Source: Pedobacter cryoconitis (lineage in GTDB: Bacteria; Bacteroidota; Bacteroidia; Sphingobacteriales; Sphingobacteriaceae). From it: 64,000 bases of DNA. The notes under the pieces are model-generated. The model made no database searches and was not told the DNA's origin. It saw nothing but the letters and a program-made list of their open reading frames with translations. A program made the translations under genes and the position numbers. Shown in pieces: positions 18,401 through 26,953 of the stretch. Numbering within the stretch: position 1 is the stretch's first letter; every line of letters begins with the position of its first letter. The DNA is taken from positions 2,232,001-2,296,000 of the forward strand of contig NZ_CP014504.1 in assembly GCF_001590605.1 (NCBI RefSeq). Direction: 5' to 3'.

Positions 18401-19953
18401 AGTTCACCAGGTACGCCAATGGGTACTGGTAAATGTTGTTCATCCAGGATATAGGTCGAATAGTTAACTGCGGGTTTCCCGATTGTTATTTTACGTAAAG
18501 GATCAAAATCGGCATAGGTAGCAATGACTGTTGCTTCTGTTGGCCCGTAAGTATTTACAATTCTCAGGCCGCTGCTATGCCATGGCAGTAATAGTTCGTG
18601 CGGACAATTTTCGCCACCAAGTATCAACAAACGCAGTGACGGCAAAGGGTATTGCATCATCGAAAGCATGGTCGGCACAGTAGACAGCACAGTCAGCTGA
18701 TGGGTTGCAATATAGTCACTCAAATCTGATCCGGAGTGCATCACGGCTTCTGAAACAGGAAATAACGTCGCTCCTGATCTGAAAGCCAGCCAGATTTCCT
18801 CTAAAGAGGCATCAAAGGCTACAGAGAAAACTTGCGCAACTTTATCCAGTGAGTTCAATTCAAATAAACGGTCTTCGCCTTTAACCAGGTTACTGATGGC
18901 TGCATGAGCTATAATTACGCCTTTAGGACGTCCTGTTGAGCCGGAGGTATAGATCATATAGGCCGGATCGGCTACTGTAATTGCTATTTCCGGAGCTTGA
19001 GTATTATGGTTTTGGCGAATGTCAAATGAACTGCCATCAACGATGATCACTTCGCACGAAAGTTTGAAACTGGCAGAGCAGGCTTCATCACTTAACAAAA
19101 ATTTAGCGCCGCAGTCTTCCAGAATAAAACTAACTCTGTCTTCGGGATAACCAATATCCAGCGGAACATAAGCCGCTCCTGCTTTAAGAATGGCAAGCAT
19201 AGAAAGATAAACTTCCGGGGAGCGTTTAAGTAGAATCCCAACAAAATCACCTTGCTTTATCCCTTTTGCAATCAGGCGGTCGGCCAGTTCATTTGCGGCC
19301 AGGTTTAATTCCTGATAGCTTACTTGTCTGCTTGCTGAATGAACTGCCTTGTTTTGAGGAAAAGTTAATGCAGTGCGTTCAAATATAGCGTGTAATAATT
19401 CGGGTGTTCCAACTGTATTATCGATCAGACCGGTGTTAAAAACGGCGAGTTGTTCCAGCTCATCTTCGTCCATAAAGGAGAGTTTGGAGATTTGTATCGC
19501 CGGATTTTCTGCTACCTGTTGTAATACATTCAGAAAGTGGTTGTGTGCTTGTTTAAAAACGGCTGCGTAAAATGCAGTGTCTTTGCAACTGAATACTGAG
19601 CCAGCCACATCACCATCTTCTATACGGATAATACATTTATAGTCATGGGCCTGATCGTCACTTTTCCAGATAATCACTAAAAAGAAGTCATCAGTAAACT
19701 TGCTATCCAGGGTATCGATGCTACTAGAAATACGATCGCTTAAGGTACTGAAAGTCAATGAGCTCTCTAATGGATATTGAAATCCAATTGCACTTTCTAT
19801 GGTTCCGTTTTGCCCTTTTTCCTGAATGCCCAGTTCAATTTTTACTACATCGTTCAGATAGGCCTGATATTTATTCAACAGCACATAAACAACTCCTGTA
19901 ACAGCACTTAATAAGTTTAAAGTTTGTTTAGAAGGCCCGGTTAATTCATTCAT
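15484..19953 (-). CDS. Pls/PosA-type membrane NRPS, candidate poly-amino acid synthetase
   Basis: This 1489-residue single-module synthetase begins with about 185 residues that look like a leftover condensation-domain tail. An adenylation domain follows (about 190-690; YTSGSTGRPKGV, NTYGPTEAT and ASGKVDRK are all intact), then a carrier domain with the phosphopantetheine Ser724 in DLGGHSL. Three repeated blocks come next, each a pair of membrane helices plus a left-handed hexapeptide-repeat acyltransferase-like domain. This A-T-(TM2-C)x3 order is that of epsilon-poly-lysine synthetase (Pls). By hand alignment to PheA the ten specificity residues read D-A-E-S-I-G-T-V-I-K, close to a published lysine code as I recall it. 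The product is therefore inferred to be a basic homopolymer. No phosphopantetheinyl transferase or degrading peptidase is adjacent. Confidence 0.9.
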   Translation of the reverse strand: MNELTGPSKQTLNLLSAVTGVVYVLLNKYQAYLNDVVKIELGIQEKGQNGTIESAIGFQYPLESSLTFSTLSDRISSSIDTLDSKFTDDFFLVIIWKSDDQAHDYKCIIRIEDGDVAGSVFSCKDTAFYAAVFKQAHNHFLNVLQQVAENPAIQISKLSFMDEDELEQLAVFNTGLIDNTVGTPELLHAIFERTALTFPQNKAVHSASRQVSYQELNLAANELADRLIAKGIKQGDFVGILLKRSPEVYLSMLAILKAGAAYVPLDIGYPEDRVSFILEDCGAKFLLSDEACSASFKLSCEVIIVDGSSFDIRQNHNTQAPEIAITVADPAYMIYTSGSTGRPKGVIIAHAAISNLVKGEDRLFELNSLDKVAQVFSVAFDASLEEIWLAFRSGATLFPVSEAVMHSGSDLSDYIATHQLTVLSTVPTMLSMMQYPLPSLRLLILGGENCPHELLLPWHSSGLRIVNTYGPTEATVIATYADFDPLRKITIGKPAVNYSTYILDEQHLPVPIGVPGELCIGGPGLAIGYLHQPELTAEKFIQPAFPLSANIPPCLYRSGDLARFNEQGNIEFLGRIDLQVKLRGYRIELSEIESQLLQIESIKNAVVTVKEDEQKVQRLVAYLILKGEADTFNEEGCKTQLKSRLAPYMVPAVFVIMDAFPLLASGKVDRKVLPQPVKKYKAEGRKLVAARTPTETMLLDVWKKYFEPQEVSVIDDFFDLGGHSLVASMMVSELRKTGAAAQISVQDIYTCRTLEKLAAKISSIADDNENLPKEKAVPTVRLKVAAGMKALTSFLQLISVFIFFMIGSAGLMAPFVIRHFGSSTKVYDLLVYGVTGFSALFFSIIILSIVAKWVLIGKFKAGRYPLWGWYYLRFWIVKKLIDLSPIGILSGTPFLKWYFSLMGAKIGKRVFLGSDRIRVFDLLTIGDGSSISKESHLLGYKIEDGALVIGSLTIGENCFVGTRSVISPGAVMENGSGIGELSQLQPNTTIPAGAYWKGTPAVHIGPNKAAPAINFTGQNKPMNFALYVAVLALTLGFVFVFPFGLSIPFIVIYYEVILSFGLGWAMVLSIPISAMYIIIYCASVALFKWLIIGKLKEEAFSMYSFKYIRKWAVDSLMNMSLTYFRSVYATIYLSSWLRLMGTRIGKATEISTVNQITTDLVKIGAGSFLADSVSLGSPEVHQGTMYLRQITIGNKTFIGNSAVISAGDTIGSNCLIGVLSTPPSNIERKYINDSSWLGAPPMYLPKRQESVKFADDLTFRPTNKLYFQRGVIELFKITLPYAITSVILLLFYHLIDNYYDHSSRHIIYTLSLAPFLLLALIGVAALITVLFKKVLIGTYKPSNQPLWSMFVWKNELVNSLCENMVYPLLVNTLLGTPFAPIFFRMMGCDIGKDVYMDTSEITEFDLVHIGDHVAINHMCTIQTHLFEDRVMKMAHLHIGDNCNVGAMSVVLYDSTIEEGATLQALSLVMKGETIPKQTQWAGSPAKFVK

Positions 19954-20173
19954 TTGTGTAGCAGCGTATTTAAAATTCTTAGCAAAAATCAGTCTGTAAT
20001 CCCTATCGATATGGGATGTACAACTTAGTTGTTTTTTCTGTTATCCCATAACCCTATTGTTATTAAATAGGATTTAAATCAATCAGGACATTATTGTTTG
20101 CTTTTATAGTTTACAAAAACCAGTCCTAAAGCATTATTATTAAAGTGTTCAATTTATCCTTTATACAATATCA

Positions 20174-20274
20174 TTCCTTTTTGCGCTCTTATCATTTCTT
20201 CCTTTTGCGCTGTTATAATTTATTCCTTTTGCGCTATTATACACTTCTCTTCTGGTTCTCTTTGTGCTACTGAT
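20174..20274. repeat. 24-25 bp direct repeats upstream of the Pls-type gene
   Basis: Three tandem copies contain TTCCTTTTGCGCT followed by N-TTAT (starting near 20174, 20199 and 20223); a fourth, degenerate copy (TTCTCTTTGTGCTA) lies near 20256. Spacing is 24-25 bp, with no unique spacers. The array lies about 220 bp upstream of the Pls start. The remainder of the 475-bp gap 19954-20428 contains no gene that I can see. Confidence 0.6.
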
Positions 20275-20428
20275 CCGGTACGCTTTGAATAGCCGATCCG
20301 GCAGACTGCTCTTTAAGTGCTTCAACAGGCTGCCCTATTTGCTAAAACACGAACAAAACGCCATTATCTGACTTTAGTTGTAACAGTTCACAGAATAATT
20401 GTCGTTTTATTTGATTGGGTTGCTGTTA

Positions 20429-21409
20429 TCATTTGATCGGATTACTTTTTACCCCCTCAAATGTAATCTGCACTGGCTTAATCAATCCATCGGCATCAAA
20501 TTCCATTTTATCGATACAGGTTACCCGGTGGTTTCCATTGGTTTCATTTAATGGTCTTCTATGGTAAACAATATAATAATCACCAGTTTGAGGATGTTTG
20601 ATAATAGAGTGATGGCCTGCACCAGTGGCAACTTTTGGATCTTGTTTAAGTATTTTATCTACTCTTTTGAACGGGCCCATTGGTGAATCGGCGATAGCAT
20701 AGGCTACGGAATAGTCAGGACCTGTCCATCCCCCTTCTGACCACATAAAGTAATATTTTCCGTTTCTGATAAACATATAAGGGCCTTCCACATAACCTTT
20801 AGGAGTAATTTCTTTGAATAACTTGCCATCTTCAAATGGAACAAACCCCGTAAAGTCGGGTTTCATTTTCCCAATATTACAATGTCCCCAGCCACCGTAT
20901 ATCAAATAATACTGACCGTCTTTATCTTTAAATATAAACTGATCTATAGGCTGGGCTCCGTTATAAAATTTATCAATTAAGGGTTTTCCCAGATAATCTT
21001 TAAAAGGGCCTTCAGGCCTATCGGACACACCTATCCCTATTCCTCCTGTTTCCTGATCACTTTGTATATCATTTGCACCAAAAAAGAGATAGTATTTATT
21101 GTCTTTTTTAGTGATAGAGGGTGCCCATACTGCTTTTTTTGCCCATTTAAAATCGGCAGTATCCAGCACATGGTCATGTTTTTTCCAGGTTACAAGATCT
21201 GAAGATGAAAAAGCATCCATAAATACTTGCTCTTCATATTTAGCAGAGTAAGTTGGATATACCCAGAATTTGTTATCAAAAACTATGGCTTCAGGGTCTG
21301 CATACCAACCTTGGAAAATCGGATTACCAGAGGTTTTAACTGGTTTTTTCTGCGCAAAAAGGCAAGTTCCGAATGCTGAACAAGCGAAAAGGATCAAAAT
21401 ACGTTTCAT
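20429..21409 (-). CDS. Glycoside hydrolase family 43, secreted
   Basis: This 326-residue five-bladed beta-propeller enzyme has a Sec signal (1-19). The GH43 catalytic set is visible: Asp38 in YADPEA (general base), Asp156 in PIDQF (pKa modulator) and Glu208 in VEGPY (general acid), plus the WAPS motif at 95-98. Family members remove xylose or arabinose from plant polysaccharides; the specificity here is not assignable. The gene stands alone between the Pls-type gene and a divergent PhnB-like gene. Confidence 0.92.
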   Translation of the reverse strand: MKRILILFACSAFGTCLFAQKKPVKTSGNPIFQGWYADPEAIVFDNKFWVYPTYSAKYEEQVFMDAFSSSDLVTWKKHDHVLDTADFKWAKKAVWAPSITKKDNKYYLFFGANDIQSDQETGGIGIGVSDRPEGPFKDYLGKPLIDKFYNGAQPIDQFIFKDKDGQYYLIYGGWGHCNIGKMKPDFTGFVPFEDGKLFKEITPKGYVEGPYMFIRNGKYYFMWSEGGWTGPDYSVAYAIADSPMGPFKRVDKILKQDPKVATGAGHHSIIKHPQTGDYYIVYHRRPLNETNGNHRVTCIDKMEFDADGLIKPVQITFEGVKSNPIK

Positions 21410-21586
21410 GGTTTTGGTTATTAGTTTAGGCTATACAGGTACAAATCCCCCCTTTAAATGTCTGTTTTCCCCCTTCATTAAATCAAATTACAAAGGTATA
21501 TTTAAACTTTAAACGGGCTTGGATACGACTATCCCTAAGGTATGGGTAAATAAATTAAAATTAATTAACCACCAAATATATTACGT

Positions 21587-22048
21587 ATGAAAAAGATAAC
21601 CCCATTTTTATGGTTCGATAACAATCTGGAAGAGGCGATTCATTTTTACACTTCCATCTTTAAAAATTCAGTGATCCAAAACATTTCTTATTATGGAGAA
21701 GGAGGCCCGATGCCAAAGGGTTCAGTCATGTCTGCTTCTTTTCACCTGGATGGGCAGGATTTCCTGGGGATGAACGGAGGCCCTATGTTTTCTTTTACCC
21801 CGGCAATTTCTATGTTTGTGAACTGTCATTCACAAGAAGAAATTGATGAGTTCTGGGAAAAGTTAGCTCAAGGAGGAGAAAAATCAAGATGTGGCTGGCT
21901 TAAAGATAAGTTTGGGTTATCATGGCAGGTTGTCCCTGCTGATTTAAGCAGATTGTTAAATCACAATGATCCTGAAAAGGCTGCCAGGGTGATGAGTGCA
22001 ATGATGAAAATGGATAAGCTTGATATAAAGACGTTGAAAGACGCTTAA
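21587..22048 (+). CDS. PhnB-like VOC family protein
   Basis: A 153-residue protein of the VOC/glyoxalase fold, PhnB-like group (often named 3-demethylubiquinone 3-methyltransferase-like, although these are not proven methyltransferases). Typical features are the opening KITPFLWFDNNLEEAIHFYT, the SFHLDGQDFLGMNGGP strand, and WQVVPADLSRLL. Function unknown. A hairpin with one mismatch follows the gene. Confidence 0.88.
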   Translation: MKKITPFLWFDNNLEEAIHFYTSIFKNSVIQNISYYGEGGPMPKGSVMSASFHLDGQDFLGMNGGPMFSFTPAISMFVNCHSQEEIDEFWEKLAQGGEKSRCGWLKDKFGLSWQVVPADLSRLLNHNDPEKAARVMSAMMKMDKLDIKTLKDA

Positions 22049-22084
22049 AAGGCAGTATAAAGATAGCTGTGTAAATGAAATGTG

Positions 22085-22112
22085 GGGTTAGGGTATCAGA
22101 CCTTAACCCTTT
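22085..22112 (+). terminator. Possible terminator after the PhnB-like gene
   Basis: GGGTTAGGG and CCTTAACCC form a 9-bp stem with one mismatch (a possible G-U pair) and a 7-nt loop. It is followed by TTTG. Confidence 0.45.
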
Positions 22113-22126
22113 GTTCAAAAATCTAC

Positions 22127-22307
22127 ACAGAGCGCTGACCAGTATTAATTTATTTATGTTATCTGGTTTTAACCATAAATCTACATCGCCAGTGCTTCTT
22201 GCGTAGCCATGAAATATTACAGAATAACCACCAATTACAATAAAATCTACGTTCCTTAATAAAAGCTCCTTTAATAAGTCTTGATGCTTTTCTATGAACA
22301 AATTCAT
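22127..22307 (-). pseudogene. Truncated nucleotidyltransferase (AbiEii/MNT-like)
   Basis: The first ~60 residues look like a nucleotidyltransferase of the kind found in toxin-antitoxin-like pairs: DFIVIGGYSVIFHGYARSTG, then DVDLWLKP, giving the GG(x)S and DxD motifs. After KLILVSAL the reading frame loses any family resemblance and runs antisense into the PhnB-like gene. The protein is thus cut at about one third of its expected length. It overlaps the small upstream gene by 4 bp (ATGA), as in an intact two-gene module. Probably an inactive remnant. Confidence 0.7.
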
Positions 22308-22507
22308 CCGGAAGTAATTATTCTAATTTTACCTGTAGCAGTTCTGTTCTTTAGATCTTCTCTACTTACTTGATGTACACGTAAAATAAGTTCAACTGTT
22401 TGCCTTAAACGATCAATAGGTGATTGGTTGATAATATTCTGAATTTCACTTTTCTTAGCCTCTTCAAATGAGTTGAAGATTCGTATCCTGTCTTTTACCT
22501 TATTCAT
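22304..22507 (-). CDS. Small protein upstream of nucleotidyltransferase remnant
   Basis: A 67-residue hydrophilic helical protein (KDRIRIFNSFEEAKKSEIQN) with no assigned domain. The ATG at 22507 is preferred; the open frame extends to a TTG at 22534. A TACATTTG element (22532-22539) can supply the -7 box. Its 4-bp overlap with the nucleotidyltransferase remnant suggests a former toxin-antitoxin-like module of which this is the surviving partner. Confidence 0.6.
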   Translation of the reverse strand: MNKVKDRIRIFNSFEEAKKSEIQNIINQSPIDRLRQTVELILRVHQVSREDLKNRTATGKIRIITSG

Positions 22508-22599
22508 CACAATATCATTTAGTACTTGAATCAAATGTAAATATATCTATATAAACATAAAAAAGCGACAGGTCGTGGTGGACTCAGCTAAGAAAACAG

Positions 22600-22641
22600 A
22601 AAAGGCTATATGCTCCTTGATCAAGGGACATATAGCCTTTT
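22600..22641 (-). terminator. Terminator of the glycine betaine operon
   Basis: A 13-bp perfect outer stem (AAAAGGCTATATG with CATATAGCCTTTT) encloses the palindrome CCTTGATCAAGG. On the minus strand it is followed by TTTTCTGTTTTC, about 60 bp after the binding-protein stop. Confidence 0.75.
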
Positions 22642-22702
22642 GAAATTAATGGCACTTATTAGTAATAGGACCATAGAAATTATAGTACCAGAGAACTGTT
22701 TA

Positions 22703-23569
22703 CTATTTTACAGATTCAGTCTTTAAAAAAGAACTCATTCTGAGCGCAAATTCTGTATTAGCTGCCAACCATTTCTCAATCGCTGCTTTATCATCATCAG
22801 TTCCTGTTAGCGCTGCCATTAGTGAGCCTAATTGGGTATCATCTAACTGGAAGTTTCTGAAAAAAGAAATAACCTGAGGATTTGATTTCACAAAATCTTT
22901 ATTCGCAACAGTTTGTAAAGTTTCAACTTTTCCGAAAACGCCTTTAGGATCAGCCAGAAATTTCAGTTTATAAGTACTAAAAATATAGTGCGGAGACCAG
23001 CCTGTAATTACTACTGGCTTTTTGGCATCAATACTTTTCTTCAGAATAGCCAGCATAGCCGCTTCACTTGCCGATTGCAATTCAAACTTTAATTTATAGT
23101 CTTTAATGGCAGCCTCTGCTTTATTCATAATTCCCGCACCTGCATCAATTCCAGTAATTTTACCTTCAAAAAGTGCAGCATTTGCATTCAATTCTTCGAT
23201 ACTGTTTACTTTTACATAATCAGGAACAACTAAACCGATACGTGCATTTGCATAATTGGTACCCAAAACTTCTAGTTTTGCACCAAACTTATCCATGTAT
23301 TCTTTATGGGTAACTGGCATCCAGGCATCCATAAAGACATCTGCATCCCCTCCTGCTACTGCCGCAAAAATTGGGGCAACATCTGCATTTTTCAGTTCTA
23401 CAGTATAACCTTCTTTCTCCAGTAATACTTTTGATAACTGCGTCATGGCCACACCTTCTGCCCAGTTTACATAACCTATAGTTACCTTTTTATTGTTCGC
23501 AGCGCCTCCACAAGAGTAAAGTGTGGTTGCTGTCAGTGCTATTAATAATCCGCTAATTACTTTCTTCAT
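22703..23569 (-). CDS. opuAC: Glycine betaine ABC transporter, substrate-binding lipoprotein
   Basis: A 288-residue binding protein of the OpuAC/ProX group. The lipoprotein signal ends ATTLYSCGG, with Cys20 as the anchor. Ligand-fold segments include VTIGYVNWAEGVAMTQLSKV at the N-terminus, DVFMDAWMPVTHKEY, and VVITGWSPHYIFSTYKLKFL. The Trp residues in WAEG, DAWMP and GWSPH are where betaine-caging aromatic residues are expected. I use the ATG at 23569 because the open frame to 23602 adds an unlikely lead. It is the last gene of the porin-ATPase-permease-binding protein operon. Confidence 0.92.
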   Translation of the reverse strand: MKKVISGLLIALTATTLYSCGGAANNKKVTIGYVNWAEGVAMTQLSKVLLEKEGYTVELKNADVAPIFAAVAGGDADVFMDAWMPVTHKEYMDKFGAKLEVLGTNYANARIGLVVPDYVKVNSIEELNANAALFEGKITGIDAGAGIMNKAEAAIKDYKLKFELQSASEAAMLAILKKSIDAKKPVVITGWSPHYIFSTYKLKFLADPKGVFGKVETLQTVANKDFVKSNPQVISFFRNFQLDDTQLGSLMAALTGTDDDKAAIEKWLAANTEFALRMSSFLKTESVK

Positions 23570-23641
23570 TTGAATAGATTTAATTTTTTGATTCAATATC
23601 ATTTAATACTTTTTGAGTGCGATTTATACCTAAACCTGCGC

Positions 23642-24472
23642 TTAGGCTATATTTTTCTTTTTAGTATTTCCAAAAGACTGTGTAATACGATCCAGGATAA
23701 TGGCCAGGATCACGACAGCGATTCCACCTTCAAACCCTAATCCTATTTTAAGTTGTGTAATTCCTTTCAATACGACTTCACCTAATCCTCCGGCTGCAAT
23801 CATAGCTGAAATTACAACCATAGAAAGTGCCATCATAATCGTTTGATTTACTCCTGCCAAAATAGTAGGCAAAGCTAAAGGCAACTCTACTTTAAAGAGC
23901 AATTGTCTGGGCGTAGCACCGAACGAACGGGTTGCTTCTACAATTTCTTTAGGCACCTGGCTAATTCCAAGCGTAGTTAAACGAACTGCTGGAGGCATCG
24001 CAAAGATGATAGTCGCAAATGCTCCTGGTACTTTACCCAATCCAAAAAACAAAACCGCCGGAATCAGGTAAACGAATGCTGGCATAGTTTGCATTAAGTC
24101 AAGTATAGGTCTCATGATTTTTCCCGCTAAAGGATTCTTTGCAGCCCAGATTCCCATTGGTACACCTATCAGCAGTGCAATAAACGCAGCAGACAAAATC
24201 AGCGCCAGTGTAGCCATTGTTTGTCCCCAGTAGCCCATTGCCCAAATCAGTGTTAAGCCCAAAATGGTAAATATGGTCACACCTAAACCAGTACGTTTCC
24301 AAGCCAGGAAAGCAACCAGTAAAATAATCACGTAAAATGGAGGGAACATCAATATCCATTCAACAGAATCCACTACTGAGATCACGATGATCTTTATGAT
24401 GTTAAATAAGGCTCCAAAATTGTTGGTAAGCCAGTTTATAAATTCTTCTATATAAGGTCCTATATGTATCAT
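23642..24472 (-). CDS. opuAB: Glycine betaine ABC transporter, permease
   Basis: A 276-residue membrane protein of the ProW/OpuAB type with about six to seven helices. The ABC coupling loop is EATRSFGATPRQLLFKVELP, and PLALPTILAGVNQTIMMALS follows as in family members. It starts 1 bp after the ATPase gene's stop codon and is translationally coupled to it. It forms the membrane channel for betaine uptake during osmotic stress. Confidence 0.93.
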   Translation of the reverse strand: MIHIGPYIEEFINWLTNNFGALFNIIKIIVISVVDSVEWILMFPPFYVIILLVAFLAWKRTGLGVTIFTILGLTLIWAMGYWGQTMATLALILSAAFIALLIGVPMGIWAAKNPLAGKIMRPILDLMQTMPAFVYLIPAVLFFGLGKVPGAFATIIFAMPPAVRLTTLGISQVPKEIVEATRSFGATPRQLLFKVELPLALPTILAGVNQTIMMALSMVVISAMIAAGGLGEVVLKGITQLKIGLGFEGGIAVVILAIILDRITQSFGNTKKKNIA

Positions 24473-24473
24473 A

Positions 24474-25712
24474 TTATATTACTTCGTTTTGTAAATTATC
24501 AATTGAGTTTCCATTCACATTTTCCCAGGAAGTTCCTGTAGTCTCTATCAGCAGAGAAGTTTGTGCAACGATTCCAAGCAGTTTATTAGTTTCTCTGTCC
24601 ACAATCGGCACTGCTCTTCCGTTTTCTGCAATAAATGGAAGCATTTGTTCTACTGTAGTTTCCGGATAAGCAACGGGTACATCTTTGACAATAGCCATTT
24701 CTATGGTTTGGTGCCCTTTGGCTTTGAGCTCCAGAATATCTTTCAGATAAACAAAACCCAGAAAATGCTTATCTACAGAAACAGCTGGCAGCGATGTCAA
24801 TCCTGAAGAACGCATCTTTCTTAAACTACCTTCTACCCCATCTTTTTTGAAAATCGCTACTGTAGGTTTTTCAAATAAAAGGCTGGCCGCAGTAATAATT
24901 GATTTACGGTCCACTTTTTCTACAAAAGAGGACACATATTCATCTGCCGGGTTAGTTAAAATATCTTCCGGAGTACCAATCTGGATCACTTCACCATCTT
25001 TCATAATGGCAATACGGTCTCCAAGACGGATCGCTTCGTCAAGATCATGCGTAATAAATACAATTGTTTTATGCATTTTTTCCTGCAAATCAATCAGCTC
25101 ATCCTGCATTTGTGTACGGATCAGCGGATCCAATGCAGAAAATGCCTCATCCATTAACAAGATCTCAGGATCATTTGCTAAAGCGCGTGCCAAACCAACA
25201 CGTTGCTGCATACCACCTGAAAGTTCTGAGGTATTCTGATTTTCATATCCTTTCAGACTCACCATCTCAATAACTTCCTGAGCCTTTGCTTCGCGTTGTT
25301 CTTTAGGAATATCCTGTAATTCCAGACCGAATGCTACATTTTCCAATACTGTACGGTGAGGTAACAGCCCAAAATTCTGGAAAACCATAGCCATTTCTTT
25401 TTTACGGACATTCTGTAATTCCTTGTCGCCAAGGCTGGTGATATTTACATCATTCAGAATGACGCTGCCCGAAGTAGGTTCAATTAACCTGTTCAGACAT
25501 CTCAGCAAACTAGACTTACCACTACCTGATAAACCCATAATTACAAAGAATTCGCCTTTTTCTATATTAAAACTGGCATTTTTCACCGCAACTGTACATC
25601 CTGTTTCTTTCAGGATCTCTGCTTTGGTTTTTCCTTGTTTTAATAGTGTGAGTGCCTCCTCTTTTTCTTTACCGAATATGAGTGTAAGGTCTTCTATCTT
25701 AAGTTTAGACAT
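24474..25712 (-). CDS. opuAA: Glycine betaine ABC transporter, ATP-binding protein with CBS domains
   Basis: A 412-residue ATPase of the ProV/OpuAA type. Walker A is GLSGSGKSS at about 60-68, the signature is [15 protein letters not shown], and Walker B is [13 protein letters not shown]. The N-terminal extension [17 protein letters not shown] is typical of the family. Two CBS domains occupy about 280-400 and are known in this family to sense ionic strength or cyclic di-AMP. It is 17 bp from the porin gene. Confidence 0.95.
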   Translation of the reverse strand: MSKLKIEDLTLIFGKEKEEALTLLKQGKTKAEILKETGCTVAVKNASFNIEKGEFFVIMGLSGSGKSSLLRCLNRLIEPTSGSVILNDVNITSLGDKELQNVRKKEMAMVFQNFGLLPHRTVLENVAFGLELQDIPKEQREAKAQEVIEMVSLKGYENQNTSELSGGMQQRVGLARALANDPEILLMDEAFSALDPLIRTQMQDELIDLQEKMHKTIVFITHDLDEAIRLGDRIAIMKDGEVIQIGTPEDILTNPADEYVSSFVEKVDRKSIITAASLLFEKPTVAIFKKDGVEGSLRKMRSSGLTSLPAVSVDKHFLGFVYLKDILELKAKGHQTIEMAIVKDVPVAYPETTVEQMLPFIAENGRAVPIVDRETNKLLGIVAQTSLLIETTGTSWENVNGNSIDNLQNEVI

Positions 25713-25729
25713 AGTATAGATGTTTTACG

Positions 25730-26953
25730 TTAAAAATAATAGCCAATATTAATATTGAACCGGCTACTCCATTTTGAATCCGGATTACCTGTAGATAATC
25801 CGTTTTGCCAATCCGGCCCTAACCAGGGCTGATTTTTTCCTGCTGCCCAATCCACATAAGTCACCAGGTTTCCTGCATTGATCATACAGCCAAGTACATT
25901 CATCTGTGTGTCTTTAAATCCAGCTTGTGGTTTGTTCATATAAGAGTAGTTTTCATAAAAAACAAGCGACTTAACCGGGCCCAATTTTACAGGCTGTGTA
26001 TAAGCGAAAGATGCGGTATGCAGGTAAGCCTTGCGGGCGACATCATAGGATGAACCATAGGCAGCTAATTGTACTATATTTTTATACTGAGATGAGTCAG
26101 ATAGATTATATTGATAGTACATTGATTGCAACTTAACATTAAGCTTACCAAACCTGAGATCTGTGTGTAATGCAGCGGCCCACCTGGCTCCCATTCTTCC
26201 TGTTGGGATATTGTATACGCCACCAACCATGCCGGAAATTCCAATTTTCTTATCTTCTGCTATCAAATACTCTGTTTTGATATTACCTTGATTCACCTCT
26301 TTGTTTCTGCCGGCAACGTCATAAGAGTAACGGGATGGGTCTGTTCCGGATTTATCACCGAAGTTCAGCTCCATGGCATTTTTAAAGAAGGCAATATCAT
26401 AAATCCAACGGTTTCTGCGTTGATGGAAGTTAACCCCCATCGAGAACTTATCTTCAAAACCCACATAATATGGAAGGTTAAAGAACCAATTGTGAGAGTT
26501 ATAGGCTGTATTTCCAAATGGATTCTGAACAAGTCCGATATCCAGATGGGTACTGTCATTGAAAAGATATCTCACATAACCCTCTTTCAGAAAGCTTCCT
26601 CCAAAATCTTTAGAATAAAAGCGATATTCTGCATGAAAATCCAGCTTTTTATAAGCAACGTCTGCGTTGATACGAAACATATCAAGGCCAAAATCACCTC
26701 CTCTTTTAACTTGTTCTTTTTTCCAGGACGATAAATTGTAGTTGAATCTTAATGCACCTCCAATTTTCAGCACTGGTTTGTCAGGACGCAAAGGAGTGAT
26801 TGTAGTATCCTTTTTTAAAGGAGTTGTCAAGGTACTTTTTTTTATTGCTATGGTATCCTTTTTTATTGATGCAGAGTCTTGCGCTATTAGTGTTAAAGGT
26901 AAAATAACGGTAAATACTATACAGCTTAATAAGTGCTGTAATTTTATTTTCAT
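25730..26953 (-). CDS. Outer-membrane porin of the glycine betaine operon
   Basis: A 407-residue protein with a Sec signal (about 1-25). A Thr/Lys-rich linker (residues 28-60) follows, then a beta-barrel with alternating aromatic strands ending in NINIGYYF. It resembles the phosphate-selective O/P or DcaP-like porins, but the ligand is not deducible from sequence. As first gene of the betaine transporter operon it probably provides an outer-membrane entry for betaine or related osmolytes. Confidence 0.8.
   Translation of the reverse strand: MKIKLQHLLSCIVFTVILPLTLIAQDSASIKKDTIAIKKSTLTTPLKKDTTITPLRPDKPVLKIGGALRFNYNLSSWKKEQVKRGGDFGLDMFRINADVAYKKLDFHAEYRFYSKDFGGSFLKEGYVRYLFNDSTHLDIGLVQNPFGNTAYNSHNWFFNLPYYVGFEDKFSMGVNFHQRRNRWIYDIAFFKNAMELNFGDKSGTDPSRYSYDVAGRNKEVNQGNIKTEYLIAEDKKIGISGMVGGVYNIPTGRMGARWAAALHTDLRFGKLNVKLQSMYYQYNLSDSSQYKNIVQLAAYGSSYDVARKAYLHTASFAYTQPVKLGPVKSLVFYENYSYMNKPQAGFKDTQMNVLGCMINAGNLVTYVDWAAGKNQPWLGPDWQNGLSTGNPDSKWSSRFNINIGYYF

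Noticed and set aside
20174..20274. CRISPR-like array
   Set aside because: The repeats are contiguous with no unique spacers, only three good copies, and no cas genes are present.
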